Shown here in pieces: positions 1 through 8,622 of a stretch of DNA of 64,000 nt. Below the pieces are notes generated by a model, which was not told where the DNA came from, did not search any database, and saw only the letters and a program-made list of their open reading frames with translations. The stretch spans positions 1 through 64,000 of the forward strand of contig JAGVKG010000067.1 of the NCBI GenBank assembly GCA_020050685.1. The letters are read 5' to 3'. Both the position numbers and the translations under genes were made by a program. The stretch is from Candidatus Obscuribacterales bacterium. GTDB taxonomy: Bacteria; Cyanobacteriota; Vampirovibrionia; Obscuribacterales; Obscuribacteraceae. The stretch's first letter is position 1. Each line of letters opens with the position of its first letter.

Positions 1-97
1 TTGTAGCGAAACCATGACCTGAGGAGCCGGATGCCTTAATTGGGCACGTCCGGATCTGCGGGGGAGCCGGGGGAGCAATCCCTCGGTTTATCCCAAT
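1..97 (+). mobile_element. 3' end of a group II intron (domains V and VI), truncated by the window edge
   Basis: Positions 24-56 fold as a domain V hairpin: lower helix GAGCCGGA/TCCGGATC with the AGC catalytic triad at 25-27 and the two-base bulge near 45-47. Positions 57-94 fold as domain VI: CCGGGGGA (67-74) pairs TCCCTCGG (79-86) around a GCAA loop, and GGGA (62-65) pairs TCCC (91-94). This leaves A90 as the likely bulged branch-point adenosine and puts the 3' splice boundary near 97. The reverse-transcriptase ORF and the 5' domains lie outside the window. The element runs plus-strand into the convergent methyltransferase-like gene. Confidence 0.8.
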
Positions 98-105
98 AAG
101 AAATG

Positions 106-144
106 CAAAAAACTTTTAGTAAATGCCTGGAATTAATTTCCAGG
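106..144 (-). terminator. Rho-independent terminator of the ruvA/methyltransferase pair
   Basis: On the minus strand CCTGGAA and TTCCAGG (126-132 and 138-144) form a 7-bp stem. It overlaps the last codons of the methyltransferase-like gene and is followed, just past the TAA stop, by a T run at 107-112. The group II intron end lies immediately beyond; some group IIC introns favour terminator-like sites. Confidence 0.55.
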
Positions 145-808
145 TTTCTCTTTGATACTCTTCATATTGACTACCAAATTCATTGACCAGGAATTCTTCT
201 TCGTCTTCGATGCGCCATTTAATCACGACAAACATACCGGGCACTGCCAAAAGCGGCAGCCAAGCAGAGAAGACCATCGGGGTGCCAATCATGGCAATTA
301 GACCACCAAGATAACTGGGGTGGCGTATGTATTTGTATAGTCCTGTCTTAATCAGGCTGTGATCTGCTTGCAAGGCAACATAACCTGAATGCAAGTGTCC
401 GAGCCTGCCTATTGCCATGACTCTGACTATGGTGCCGCAGACGACCAAAAGCAGACCCAGATAGCGGAACCAAACAAATGGCAATGTGCCAATTGTTAGT
501 CTTTCGCACAAGGCAGCACAAGCAATGTAAAAATATCCAGCCAGAATTAAAACCCAGACGACAAGACGTTGTCGCTTGAGATCCTTAATACCTTTACTTA
601 AGGCAAAGCCAAGGTATCCGGATATGAATGAGGCGACGATCGCGATAAGAATAAGAATATTTTCTTCAAAGCCTAAACGAAGTAAAGTCCAAGTACCACG
701 CACCAGGGCAATTGGACTTGTGATTAATAGGGCTGCCAAAAATGCGCTGACAAGACCAAGCAAGAGTCTTTTGCCAATAGTGACTGATTTACTTGCGTTG
801 GCTGTCAC
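116..808 (-). CDS. Isoprenylcysteine carboxyl methyltransferase-family membrane protein
   Basis: A 230-residue polytopic membrane protein with about five hydrophobic segments. The C-terminal half carries the ICMT/PEMT-family signature: G(L)Y..IRHPSYLGG near residues 155-168, then the terminal E.EE..L...FG..Y..Y hallmark that helps bind S-adenosylmethionine at the membrane face. Bacterial members are usually SAM-dependent methyltransferases of unknown small substrates, so prenylcysteine should not be assumed. The GTG start at 808 is supported by AGGAG seven bases upstream, which overlaps the ruvA stop. The gene therefore follows ruvA after only 9 bases and is probably co-transcribed. The substrate cannot be deduced here. 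Confidence 0.8.
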   Translation of the reverse strand: MTANASKSVTIGKRLLLGLVSAFLAALLITSPIALVRGTWTLLRLGFEENILILIAIVASFISGYLGFALSKGIKDLKRQRLVVWVLILAGYFYIACAALCERLTIGTLPFVWFRYLGLLLVVCGTIVRVMAIGRLGHLHSGYVALQADHSLIKTGLYKYIRHPSYLGGLIAMIGTPMVFSAWLPLLAVPGMFVVIKWRIEDEEEFLVNEFGSQYEEYQRETWKLIPGIY

Positions 809-817
809 AAAAGTCTC

Positions 818-1444
818 CTAGAGCTTTGCTGCTCCAAGAAGTTTTAAGCAGTTACGCACAATCAACTCTACATCCAGACTTTCCGGATTGTCGGTATGCA
901 CTTGTTTGAGAGCGGAATTGATTTCGGTTGGTGTATAGCCAAGCCCTTGCAAAATAGACTTTACTTCTGTGAGCGAGGCACCAGATGTGGTGGCATCAGC
1001 GGAAGTGCCGCGAACGGCTTGCCAATCTTCAATTTTTGATTTTAGCTCGAGAATCAGTCGTTGAGCGGACTTATTGCCAATGCCTGGTGCTTGGCTAAGC
1101 AATTTATGATCGCCTTTGGAAATGGCTTCGGCTAAAGTGATTGGACCTAAGGTGCCAACCAGCGCTAAGGCAGACTTCGGCCCAACGCCAGATACGGTCT
1201 GGAGTAAATTAAACATTTCTGCTTCATCTTGGTTGGCAAAACCAAAAATCGTCCAGTCATTTTCGCGAATCGCCAGGTGCGTGTGGACAACAGCCTCGTC
1301 ACCAATATCGCCTAACTCAAGTAAAGTTCGGCGCGAGCAAGTAATTTCAAAACCAATGCCGCCCATTTCAAGCACTAGTTTGTCGCTTGTCTGGTCTTTT
1401 AATTGTTTGTCTTGAATAATGCCGCGCAAGTATGAAATTAGCAT
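818..1444 (-). CDS. ruvA: Holliday junction branch migration protein RuvA
   Basis: RuvA is the tetrameric junction-binding subunit that loads RuvB helicase onto four-way DNA in recombinational repair. The 208-residue product matches the family in length and order: the N-terminal OB fold begins ISYLRG, two helix-hairpin-helix motifs follow ([11 protein letters not shown] and [17 protein letters not shown]), and a flexible linker leads to the C-terminal RuvB-binding three-helix domain ([18 protein letters not shown]). I chose the ATG at 1444 over an in-frame TTG two codons earlier because family members start M-I-x-[YF]-L-x-G. It heads the pair with the methyltransferase-like gene. No ruvB or ruvC is adjacent. 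Confidence 0.96.
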   Translation of the reverse strand: MLISYLRGIIQDKQLKDQTSDKLVLEMGGIGFEITCSRRTLLELGDIGDEAVVHTHLAIRENDWTIFGFANQDEAEMFNLLQTVSGVGPKSALALVGTLGPITLAEAISKGDHKLLSQAPGIGNKSAQRLILELKSKIEDWQAVRGTSADATTSGASLTEVKSILQGLGYTPTEINSALKQVHTDNPESLDVELIVRNCLKLLGAAKL

Positions 1445-1474
1445 AGACAATTTCCGTTTGAATTAGGCGGAATA

Positions 1475-1548
1475 TCGGGGCGAGAGGATTCGAACCTCCG
1501 GCCTTCCGCACCCGAAACGGACGCGCTACCAAGCTGCGCTACGCCCCG
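1475..1548 (-). tRNA. tRNA-Pro (CGG)
   Basis: The reverse complement folds as a complete cloverleaf of 74 bases: acceptor CGGGGCG/CGCCCCG, D arm GCGC-AGCTTGGTA-GCGC, anticodon stem TCCGT/GCGGA around TTCGGGT, T arm GGAGG-TTCGAAT-CCTCT, and discriminator A. The anticodon is CGG. The D and T arms are nearly identical to Escherichia coli tRNA-Pro. No encoded CCA follows. Confidence 0.96.
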
Positions 1549-1650
1549 ATTGGCTGATTTTAGCATATTAAGATCGCTGGCAATTGAGAGCTTGCCAATG
1601 CCTTTGTCAAGAGAAGTCTTGGCATATTTGCAGCATATTTATGGGCAACT

Positions 1651-2862
1651 TTAATGCGCCAAGCCATCCGGATCGGTAAGGGCAGACTCTGCAGTTTCTT
1701 CGGCAGCCTGATGTTGATACTTTTTTTCGCTGCCGGCTGACCCATACTGCTTTGATTCCAAACGCCATCCATCGATGGCCTTTTGTTCGGCTTCTTGGGC
1801 GCGACTAAACGATTTGAGTTTGGAATTTAGGGCATCTTTGACCTGCTCATCTTCACTTTGTTTGCGCAAGAGTTCTTCAAAGCGCATGTAAGCAAAAAAT
1901 GCTAAGCAAGTAACTAGTACAAGACCAATTAAAATCGCTGCCTCAATTGGTCCTTTGCTTTTAGCTTTTGTCTTAGTTTCCGGACGCAAGGCCGCTTTCA
2001 ATTCCCTGGCTGATTGATAACGATCAAGGGGATTTTGCGCGGTTGCCTTCAGCACAACTTGATCCAATGCCAATGAAACTTGTGGGTTCATTAACTTGGC
2101 TGAGACACTGTGTAAAGCTTCCGGTTGCACACCAGTCAGTAAGTAATAACAAGTGGCACCGAGCGAATAGACATCCGAGCGAGTGTCAGCTTCGCCCCAA
2201 TATTGCTCTGGTGGCGAATAGCCGGCAGAAACTACATGTGTGCCTTCGGAGCCCGGATCAAAGGCTCTGGCAATCCCAAAATCAACCAGCTTTACGCGCC
2301 CTTTCACATCAAACATGATATTGCTTGGTTTAAGGTCACGATAAATGACCGGTGGGTCATGTTCATGCAAATATTCCAAGACATCACAAATTTGACAGGC
2401 CCAATCAACAACTTGTGATTCTTCAAAGGGGTTGCCCCGTTGTTGCAAGATGCTTGCCAGGTCGCGCCCTTCCACATATTCCATGACGAGGAAGAAACCA
2501 TTATCTTCTTCGAAATAATCAAGTACGTGAACAATGTTGGCATGGTCGAGCTGAGATAGCACATGAGCTTCACGCTCAAACATTTCTTCGGCCTTTTTTT
2601 GATCTTCCAGGCGAAAGAAATCATCACGCAATTTTTTCACCACGCAAGCACGGTTGGCTAGCCTCTGATCGCGGGCCATATAAACTGTACCCATGCCGCC
2701 TTGACCGAGGCGCCCGATAATTTCATAGCGCCCTTGTAAAATATGGCTCTTCGCTGTCCAGCTGTCTTGCTCCCGAGCAAGCGGGTTTAATTCCGCGTTT
2801 AGTGAGTTTGGGCACGGACCATTATGAGGTGTAGGATCGCCGCAACTAGGACAGGCAGTCAT
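1651..2862 (-). CDS. Membrane-anchored Ser/Thr protein kinase with N-terminal zinc-ribbon-like motif
   Basis: A 403-residue Hanks-type kinase. Residues 4-17 (CPSCG...CP) resemble a short zinc ribbon. The kinase domain spans about 46-295, with the glycine loop GQGGMG (53-58), lysine K76/K77, YRDLKPSN (174-181; tyrosine replaces the usual histidine of HRD, catalytic D176) and DFG (194-196). A single transmembrane helix (about 306-326) is followed by a charged C-terminal tail of about 75 residues instead of PASTA repeats. The catalytic domain precedes the helix, so it should face the cytoplasm. The gene lies between tRNA-Pro and rpiA and no phosphatase is adjacent. Substrates are unknown. Confidence 0.9.
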   Translation of the reverse strand: MTACPSCGDPTPHNGPCPNSLNAELNPLAREQDSWTAKSHILQGRYEIIGRLGQGGMGTVYMARDQRLANRACVVKKLRDDFFRLEDQKKAEEMFEREAHVLSQLDHANIVHVLDYFEEDNGFFLVMEYVEGRDLASILQQRGNPFEESQVVDWACQICDVLEYLHEHDPPVIYRDLKPSNIMFDVKGRVKLVDFGIARAFDPGSEGTHVVSAGYSPPEQYWGEADTRSDVYSLGATCYYLLTGVQPEALHSVSAKLMNPQVSLALDQVVLKATAQNPLDRYQSARELKAALRPETKTKAKSKGPIEAAILIGLVLVTCLAFFAYMRFEELLRKQSEDEQVKDALNSKLKSFSRAQEAEQKAIDGWRLESKQYGSAGSEKKYQHQAAEETAESALTDPDGLAH

Positions 2863-2954
2863 AACAAGCTCCAGGAAAAGTATTTCCAGTATAGCAAGCG
2901 CAAAAGTTTATGCCAGGTTATTTCCCAGCTTGTCGCTCAGACGAATTTCCAAGA

Positions 2955-3647
2955 CTATTTATTGATTACTTTCACTTGGCCATTTTGACCAATAATCAGT
3001 TTGCTTGTCATATCGACGAACAAACCATGTTCAACTACGCCACAAATTGAGTCTAATTGACTAGCCAGTGTTTTTGGATTGGTGATTTGTCCGAAATCAC
3101 AATCCAAAATGTAATTGCCTTGGTCTGTGAGAAACTCAGATTCGGACTTTGCCTTTCTCAGCCTGACAGAGCTTGCACCCAGATCTAATAGGCGTCTTTG
3201 CACAGCCGGCACGGCAAATGGTATCACTTCAATCGGCAAAGGGAAGGCACCTAAAGTTTGGACAAATTTGCTGGAATCAACAATCACGATAAAAGCCTTG
3301 GCTACGGATGCCACGACTTTTTCGCGTGTTAACGCTCCGCCGCCACCTTTGATTAATTGCAGGTTGTGGTCAGATTCATCAGCACCGTCAATCGCAATAT
3401 CTAGTTCCGGTACTTCGCTGAGATTGAATATGGCAATGCCTTCCTGCTTGGCCAAGGTCTCGGTACTAAGAGAGGTACATACACATTGGACTCTCAGCCC
3501 TTCCTTGACGCGCTTGCCCAAAAGTTTGACTGCATGTGCGGCAGTCGAGCCAGTTCCTAAGCCAACTCGCATGCCATCCTCGATTAATTCGATACTGGCA
3601 GATGCAGCAAGAAATTTTTCTTGGTCTTGCTCGGATTTGGTAATCAT
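2955..3647 (-). CDS. rpiA: Ribose-5-phosphate isomerase A
   Basis: RpiA interconverts ribose 5-phosphate and ribulose 5-phosphate in the pentose phosphate pathway. The product (230 residues from the chosen start) shows the phosphate-binding loop GLGTGSTAAHAV, the DGADE motif with its catalytic acid, and the GGGGALTREK active-site segment with the catalytic glutamate and lysine. The ATG at 3647 gives normal family length; an in-frame TTG 13 codons upstream has no better ribosome site. The gene follows mqnA after about 45 bases (5 if the TTG is used), which suggests coupling, although no pathway link is obvious. Confidence 0.95.
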   Translation of the reverse strand: MITKSEQDQEKFLAASASIELIEDGMRVGLGTGSTAAHAVKLLGKRVKEGLRVQCVCTSLSTETLAKQEGIAIFNLSEVPELDIAIDGADESDHNLQLIKGGGGALTREKVVASVAKAFIVIVDSSKFVQTLGAFPLPIEVIPFAVPAVQRRLLDLGASSVRLRKAKSESEFLTDQGNYILDCDFGQITNPKTLASQLDSICGVVEHGLFVDMTSKLIIGQNGQVKVINK

Positions 3648-3691
3648 GTTCTTGTATGTTTGCCTAAGTAAAAATGGGTGGGACAACTAAG

Positions 3692-4558
3692 TTAGCTAAT
3701 CAGATTATGCTTTTGGCAAAGCTCTTTGTATTTTGAAAGTCCGGCCAAATGCTCGTCTTTCATCTCGAAGTTGAGATCAGACAAATAATATTGTTCCAGT
3801 CTGGCTTTGCTTAGTCCTGATCTTTGAGCCGCAAGCGTTAGTACTTCCGGGAAAAGGCTGGATAAGCCAAGTTCAAGGGCTTTAAGTAATTGGCTCTTGA
3901 TTTGCAAGACAGCTTCTTGGTTGGCTGCAACCCAAGAGGTTTTGGCGGCCCAGAGTCCGAATACCATTGGTAATTGATATCGTTCATACCACCACTTGCT
4001 CAAATCAATTCTTTCGGCAGAGCCAGACCAAAGCTTATCGTGCTCGAGCGCGCGGTCACCAATGATTAAGGCGCCATCAAAACTGGGATCAAAAATATCC
4101 GGTTGATTGGAGGCAACAAATTCTGGATGCAAACCATATTCTTCCGCCAACAGCACTTTTAACAAGTTGACGGAGGTAGCAGACTGGGCCGTGACACAAA
4201 CACGTTTGAGTGATTGTTTATTTAAAGGTACTCGAGTGAAAAAGAGCACTGAGCCAACCGCGCCAACGGATGAAATTGATATGCCATCTAAGAGTTGAAA
4301 GTTATCTTTCAAATTAAAGGTCTGCAAGTAATAAAACGAACTCATCGCCCCTAAATCCAATTCATTTTGGGCAAAAGCTAAATTCAATGCCTGGGGATTA
4401 GCAAAGATTATGTCGGCGTTTAAACTGACGTGCTTTTTTTCAATTGGATAAGAAATTGGCAGACAGTTGAGAAAAGAAATTTGACCAAATCTTGGCAACC
4501 GTAAACTGGACGGCGAAACTTGCGTGGCTTGCGGCTCAACTAAGCCCTGTCTGATCAT
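3692..4558 (-). CDS. mqnA: Chorismate dehydratase MqnA (futalosine pathway of menaquinone synthesis)
   Basis: MqnA dehydrates chorismate to 3-enolpyruvylbenzoate, the first committed step of the futalosine route to menaquinone. The 288-residue protein has the periplasmic-binding-protein-like fold of the family: FGQISFLNCLPISYP near residues 26-40, SSVGAVGSVLFF mid-protein, SATSVNLLKVLL, and LIIGDRAL with W.....LPMVFGLWAAK toward the C terminus. About 20 extra residues precede the usual start. Its presence implies menaquinone as the quinone feeding the Rieske/cytochrome b genes at 34-38 kb. MqnB, MqnC, MqnD and MqnE are not in the window. Confidence 0.92.
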   Translation of the reverse strand: MIRQGLVEPQATQVSPSSLRLPRFGQISFLNCLPISYPIEKKHVSLNADIIFANPQALNLAFAQNELDLGAMSSFYYLQTFNLKDNFQLLDGISISSVGAVGSVLFFTRVPLNKQSLKRVCVTAQSATSVNLLKVLLAEEYGLHPEFVASNQPDIFDPSFDGALIIGDRALEHDKLWSGSAERIDLSKWWYERYQLPMVFGLWAAKTSWVAANQEAVLQIKSQLLKALELGLSSLFPEVLTLAAQRSGLSKARLEQYYLSDLNFEMKDEHLAGLSKYKELCQKHNLIS

Positions 4559-4623
4559 GGATTTTTCTGCACCCTGAATTGAGAAAGAAGATCAGGATAC
4601 AACACCTTGCCGCAGGACAAACC

Positions 4624-5742
4624 TTAATTTAGTAACTGGATTGCTCCAGCCACAATAGTGGAAATTGTCGAGTTTAAATCGTCGCCGGTCGTGCTTTGTC
4701 CGAGGCTGCCGGACTCACCAGTAAATGAGGCATTGACAATTGTCGCTTGTAATCCTAATACAGCGCCGGAAGTTTCGGAATTACCACCACCGCCTCCATT
4801 GCCGTTATTGTTGCCATTTCCATTGTCATTTCCACCTGTGCTGGCATTGTTGCCGCTATTACTTGAGGTAAAGACTTCGGTAAAGCGCACGGCAATAAAA
4901 CCAACGATGGTGCTGTTTTGATTCATTTGAGTCGAGCCGGTATCAACCAAAGGCAAAATATAAACTTTGGAGAGCAAGGCTGAATAATATGGCTCATGGG
5001 ATAGCTGCATTTGTCCGAGCACGCCATTTGATAAGTCGATAGCTAGGTTATCGCCAAGGGTGAGCCCAGGAATAAGGCCATCTGTAACACTAGTTAGACC
5101 GAGAGCTTGATCCATTTCGGCTTTGACGACATTGGCATTAGTGTTTTGATTGAATCCTGTAAAAGCCGCATTTTTGACTTGCTGGGAATTAATCCAAAAT
5201 GTCACGCTGCTGCCAATTTGGGCTTGTGAGACCGCGTTGTAATTAACAGCTACTGGAAATCCGCGATTAGGATTGAGGTGTTTGAGCGAGCTGGTGCTGC
5301 CGGCTTTTGAAGTAGCAGTGATGGTATCTATGTTATGACCAACAATGCTGCCGAAGAGATTTTGTACCGGCATGCTGGCAGTAACTGTCACCGAGCCACG
5401 CCCTGCTTGATCTGGTGGCACAACATCGACGGTCAGGGTTTGCCCCGTGGTGCCGTTGCTTTCCACTACCTTTCCGTTGGCATAATTATTGTTGGCGCAA
5501 AGTATTGCTGCTTGTGCGGCGTTAGCTGAATTGCTGGTTAGTTCTTGGGCGCCGGCAAGAGCTGCCGCATCTGTGGCGCTCTGCAATTGTGTTTTCACTG
5601 CCGTTAAATAAGGCAAATCATGAGCAAGAACGCCGACTAACAAGAAAGCGGCTGGCGCGATAACTACCATCAATGTGGTGCCGATTGCACCGTATTGAGT
5701 TCGTTTGTAGGTGCTTCTTGGGCTATGACCTTTAGTGTTCAT
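4624..5742 (-). CDS. TadG-like pilus-assembly / exported pseudopilin-type protein
   Basis: A 372-residue protein with the TadE/G-like N terminus: a basic stretch (about 1-17), the sequence YGAIGTT, a hydrophobic helix (about 20-42) and the TadG hallmark QLQSATDAAALAGAQEL. A long extracytoplasmic domain follows, interrupted at about 305-330 by a low-complexity Gly/Asn linker. TadG-type proteins are minor components of Flp/Tad pili or related secretion machines. The TadE-like gene lies 34 bases upstream on the same strand, so they form a pair. No TadA ATPase, TadB/C platform or Flp pilin is in the window, so the exact machine is unknown. Confidence 0.8.
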   Translation of the reverse strand: MNTKGHSPRSTYKRTQYGAIGTTLMVVIAPAAFLLVGVLAHDLPYLTAVKTQLQSATDAAALAGAQELTSNSANAAQAAILCANNNYANGKVVESNGTTGQTLTVDVVPPDQAGRGSVTVTASMPVQNLFGSIVGHNIDTITATSKAGSTSSLKHLNPNRGFPVAVNYNAVSQAQIGSSVTFWINSQQVKNAAFTGFNQNTNANVVKAEMDQALGLTSVTDGLIPGLTLGDNLAIDLSNGVLGQMQLSHEPYYSALLSKVYILPLVDTGSTQMNQNSTIVGFIAVRFTEVFTSSNSGNNASTGGNDNGNGNNNGNGGGGGNSETSGAVLGLQATIVNASFTGESGSLGQSTTGDDLNSTISTIVAGAIQLLN

Positions 5743-5776
5743 TGGATTATCTCGAGATTACTTTTGTATAGCGTGT

Positions 5777-6247
5777 TTACTCGCAGCGATAAGTTTCTGC
5801 TTGCGAAATCGTCTGCGGTATTGGCAAAACTCCGCCCAAGTTTGCACAACCATATTGATTGCTGGTCATATTTACAGTCACTGTGACTGTGGTCATTGTG
5901 ACTGCACCATTAACGTGCGTTGTAAAAACTGGATTAGCAAATTGATTGGTATTATTGATAAATCCGGTTTTGCGGATTGTGTCAAAAACTGCCGTATTTT
6001 GTAATGTACGATTATTGGCAATGCTATTATCTTGCCCATAAGCAATGGCAAGAGCCCTAGCTGCTTCGCGTGCGCCGGTGGCTAACTGATGGTTGGCTGT
6101 TGTATAAAGTCCTAGCTGCACACCCATCAAAAGGATACTGGTGAGAACTGGCAGTCCCCAGGCAAGAGTGGCACCAAACTCCACAATTGCAGATCCTTTT
6201 TCGTTTCGTGAATGCCCTCTACTCAATGCCAGCTTTCGGGTTTCCAT
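5777..6247 (-). CDS. TadE-like minor pseudopilin protein
   Basis: A 156-residue protein with the TadE family pattern. Its short basic leader is followed by EKGSAIVEFGATL, where the EKGSA[IV]VEF core is diagnostic and the glutamate corresponds to pilin Glu5. A hydrophobic helix (to about residue 46) and the conserved TANHQLATGAREAARALA segment follow. Processing at the Gly-Ser of the motif would fit a TadV-type prepilin peptidase; this is known for the family, not visible here. It is directly upstream of the TadG-like gene and presumably co-transcribed. Confidence 0.85.
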   Translation of the reverse strand: METRKLALSRGHSRNEKGSAIVEFGATLAWGLPVLTSILLMGVQLGLYTTANHQLATGAREAARALAIAYGQDNSIANNRTLQNTAVFDTIRKTGFINNTNQFANPVFTTHVNGAVTMTTVTVTVNMTSNQYGCANLGGVLPIPQTISQAETYRCE

Positions 6248-6305
6248 AATTGATGCCTTTTGATACCGCTTGATGCCAATCTAACTTGGTGCCTGTCTAT
6301 CTTAA

Positions 6306-6857
6306 TCAACCGCCAATTTGCAGCGGCTTAACTTCGTCTGGTGCACAGGCATTTCCTTGTGAATACTTCACATGGTATTTGACTTTTGAGCCCCAATCAT
6401 CAATGGCAGTGGCATATTTATAAGCCAACTTCTCAGTGTGCTGATCAACTGGTCCATATTGTTGGTGACGTTCTTTAGTCTGAGTTTCTAGATGCTCTTC
6501 ATAATTGGTCAAGATCAGATGTGTCGAGCAACGTTTCTTAGCCCAATGTGCCAATCCAAACTGCTCTAGTTTGCGTTGTCTTCTCAGGCGGACGTCATTT
6601 TTCAGCAAAGGCCAAACATGCGATCTGTCGAGGTTTGCATCTTGAGGGAAGATTTTCCGGGGACGAAAGGTCTTTAAACGGTGGATAAGCGATTCGTCGT
6701 CGCGAATGGTTTTGCCGAAAACGCTCTTAGTTACGCCCGACCGAACCAAAACTAGTGTCGACATATATTGTTGAGCCCCCGCTCGGGATTCCGTGATACC
6801 TAATAGATGCAGCAAAGTGCCAAAGCTTTGCCGAAATGATATTGGCAAAAGTTCCAC
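6306..6857 (-). CDS. Unrecognised protein, possibly the 3' part of a disrupted gene
   Basis: An open frame of 183 codons ends 58 bases upstream of the TadE-like gene, on the same strand. The C-terminal two thirds are hydrophilic and charged, with no signal peptide and no motif I recognise. The first ~30 codons overlap a second open frame (6727-7008, same strand), so the true N terminus may lie there and be separated by a frameshift. Codon use gives no clear verdict. It could be a genuine first gene of the TadE/G operon, a pseudogene, or noncoding. Confidence 0.35.
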   Translation of the reverse strand: MELLPISFRQSFGTLLHLLGITESRAGAQQYMSTLVLVRSGVTKSVFGKTIRDDESLIHRLKTFRPRKIFPQDANLDRSHVWPLLKNDVRLRRQRKLEQFGLAHWAKKRCSTHLILTNYEEHLETQTKERHQQYGPVDQHTEKLAYKYATAIDDWGSKVKYHVKYSQGNACAPDEVKPLQIGG

Positions 6858-7259
6858 CCGCTGCCAATGGTGTTTGTACGTACGCCTTTGGATGGAGTTG
6901 GCAACAGGCTATGAATGTAGCACCGGTACAGGTATTAAGCAATTTCCGATAATGCTGAGCTAGACTGGCTTTGAGGCTTGAAGCCCGGTCAGAACAGCTA
7001 TTTGGCAACTATTGCCGAAGGAGATGAAATGTTTTAAAGATGGCTCTGGCAGCACATTAAGACGAAAGTGATGCTGAGTTGAAAAAAATTGCCAAAGAAA
7101 AAGGGGGGAGACCACGAAAGTTTTGTAGTACGACTTATAAGGTCTCACGCCCCATGTAATGGATTTACCAATTTCTTGCCAGCTTGTCAAGAGGCTTTTT
7201 CTCATAAATCGATTTGAGGCTGTACAATTCTTAGTCTGTCATCGCTTTGGAGAAATTGC
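6858..7259. other. 400-base stretch without a convincing gene; possible decayed coding remnants
   Basis: No intact gene is supported here. On the plus strand 7061-7156 reads as 32 codons of plausible protein (DESDAELKKIAKEKGGRPRK followed by FCSTTYKV), but it is closed off upstream by TAA at 7058-7060 and has no start. On the minus strand two short frames overlap without a recognisable product. This looks like eroded sequence between the divergent TadE/G and nucleoside phosphorylase units. The promoter and ribosome site (GGAG at about 7249-7252) of the latter lie at its right end. Confidence 0.4.
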
Positions 7260-8618
7260 GTGCGTACTGTGGACATTATTGCGGCTAAGCGAGATGGGCG
7301 TGAATTGTCGCCAGAAGAAATTTCGTACATTATTTCTGGAGTAATGAACGAAGGACCAAAGGCTTCTGTTAAGGATTATCAACTTGCTGCTTGGTTGATG
7401 GCAGTTTGTTGGCGTGGCATGAGCATCGAAGAGACTGCTTGCCTAACCGATGCCATGGCCAAATCCGGAGATGTTTTGGATTTGTCGGAAATTGGTCCTT
7501 TTGTGGGCGACAAACATTCCACAGGTGGTGTAGGCGACAAGACAACTTTGGTCTTTGTGCCCTTGCTTGCGGCAGCTGGTTTGCCGATGGCCAAACTTTC
7601 CGGACGGGGTTTGGGTCACACTGGCGGCACAATTGATAAGCTCGAAGCTATTCCTGGTTTCAGTTGTGATTTGCCGGTAAAGCAATTTATCAAACAAGTC
7701 AAAGAAATTGGTTGTGCCATTGCTGCTCAGACGCAAGACTTGGCACCAGCTGACGGCAAGCTTTATGCCATGCGTGATGTGACGGCCACAGTTGCTTCTA
7801 TTCCTTTGATTGCCGCCTCGGTGATGTCCAAAAAAATAGCGGCCGGTGCGAATCTAATTGTTTTGGATGTGAAATGTGGCTTGGGAGCCTTCATGCAATC
7901 AGAAGCTGACGCCATAAAGTTAGCGGAAGTAATGGCTGAAGTTGGAGCACGTTTGAAAAGACCGGTCAGTGCGGTGGTGACCGACATGGAACAGCCGCTT
8001 GGTTATGCAGTTGGACATACATTGGAAGTGCAGGAAGCAGTCGAAGCTTTGCAAGGGCGTGGTCCGGCAGACTTGCAGCAATTGATCATGACGCTTGGTG
8101 CTCTGGCTTTAGTAAAAGCGCAAAAGGCAAAAACAGAAGCCGAGGCCAAAGAAATTTTGCACGAACTAATTGATTCCGGTAAGGCATTGGCAAAATTGAA
8201 AGAGTTGATTGTCGCCCAAGGCGGCGACGCCAATATCATTTCCAATTACGAGCTCATGCCCCAGGCTCGCTTGAAGAAAGAACTTAAGGTGCCGGGTAAT
8301 CACAATGGGCATAGAGGACATCAAGAATCATCAGAGAAGGTTTGGATTGAACATATTGATGGCAAGAAAATAGCCGATGCCTGCAAGCTTATGGGTGGTG
8401 GGCGGGCCCACAAAGGCGATGCAATTAATTTGGCCACCGGTGTTGTGCTTTCGGCAAAAATTGGCTCTGAGCTTTCTTTGGGCTCAACTATGGCAACCAT
8501 TTATGCTGACTCGCAAGAAGATTATCTCAAGGCTGAAAAGAAAGTCTTCGAGGCAATAAAGCTTAGTTCTAAGCCGGTTAAGTGCCCGGAGATTATTCGC
8601 GCGGAAGTATCAGTTTAG
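7260..8618 (+). CDS. Pyrimidine-nucleoside / thymidine phosphorylase
   Basis: It catalyses phosphorolysis of pyrimidine (deoxy)nucleosides to the free base and (deoxy)ribose 1-phosphate, in nucleoside salvage. The 452-residue product is of full family length, with KRDGRELSPEEI at the N terminus, GDKHSTGGVGDKTTLV in the phosphate site, and the family signature SGRGLGHTGGTIDKLEA. The C-terminal domain ends with the expected AHKGDAINLATGV region. The start is GTG at 7260, preceded by GGAG seven bases upstream. The next gene begins 4 bases after its stop, so the two are coupled. Sequence alone does not separate DeoA from Pdp specificity, so no symbol is given. Confidence 0.93.
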   Translation: MRTVDIIAAKRDGRELSPEEISYIISGVMNEGPKASVKDYQLAAWLMAVCWRGMSIEETACLTDAMAKSGDVLDLSEIGPFVGDKHSTGGVGDKTTLVFVPLLAAAGLPMAKLSGRGLGHTGGTIDKLEAIPGFSCDLPVKQFIKQVKEIGCAIAAQTQDLAPADGKLYAMRDVTATVASIPLIAASVMSKKIAAGANLIVLDVKCGLGAFMQSEADAIKLAEVMAEVGARLKRPVSAVVTDMEQPLGYAVGHTLEVQEAVEALQGRGPADLQQLIMTLGALALVKAQKAKTEAEAKEILHELIDSGKALAKLKELIVAQGGDANIISNYELMPQARLKKELKVPGNHNGHRGHQESSEKVWIEHIDGKKIADACKLMGGGRAHKGDAINLATGVVLSAKIGSELSLGSTMATIYADSQEDYLKAEKKVFEAIKLSSKPVKCPEIIRAEVSV

Positions 8619-8622
8619 TTTG

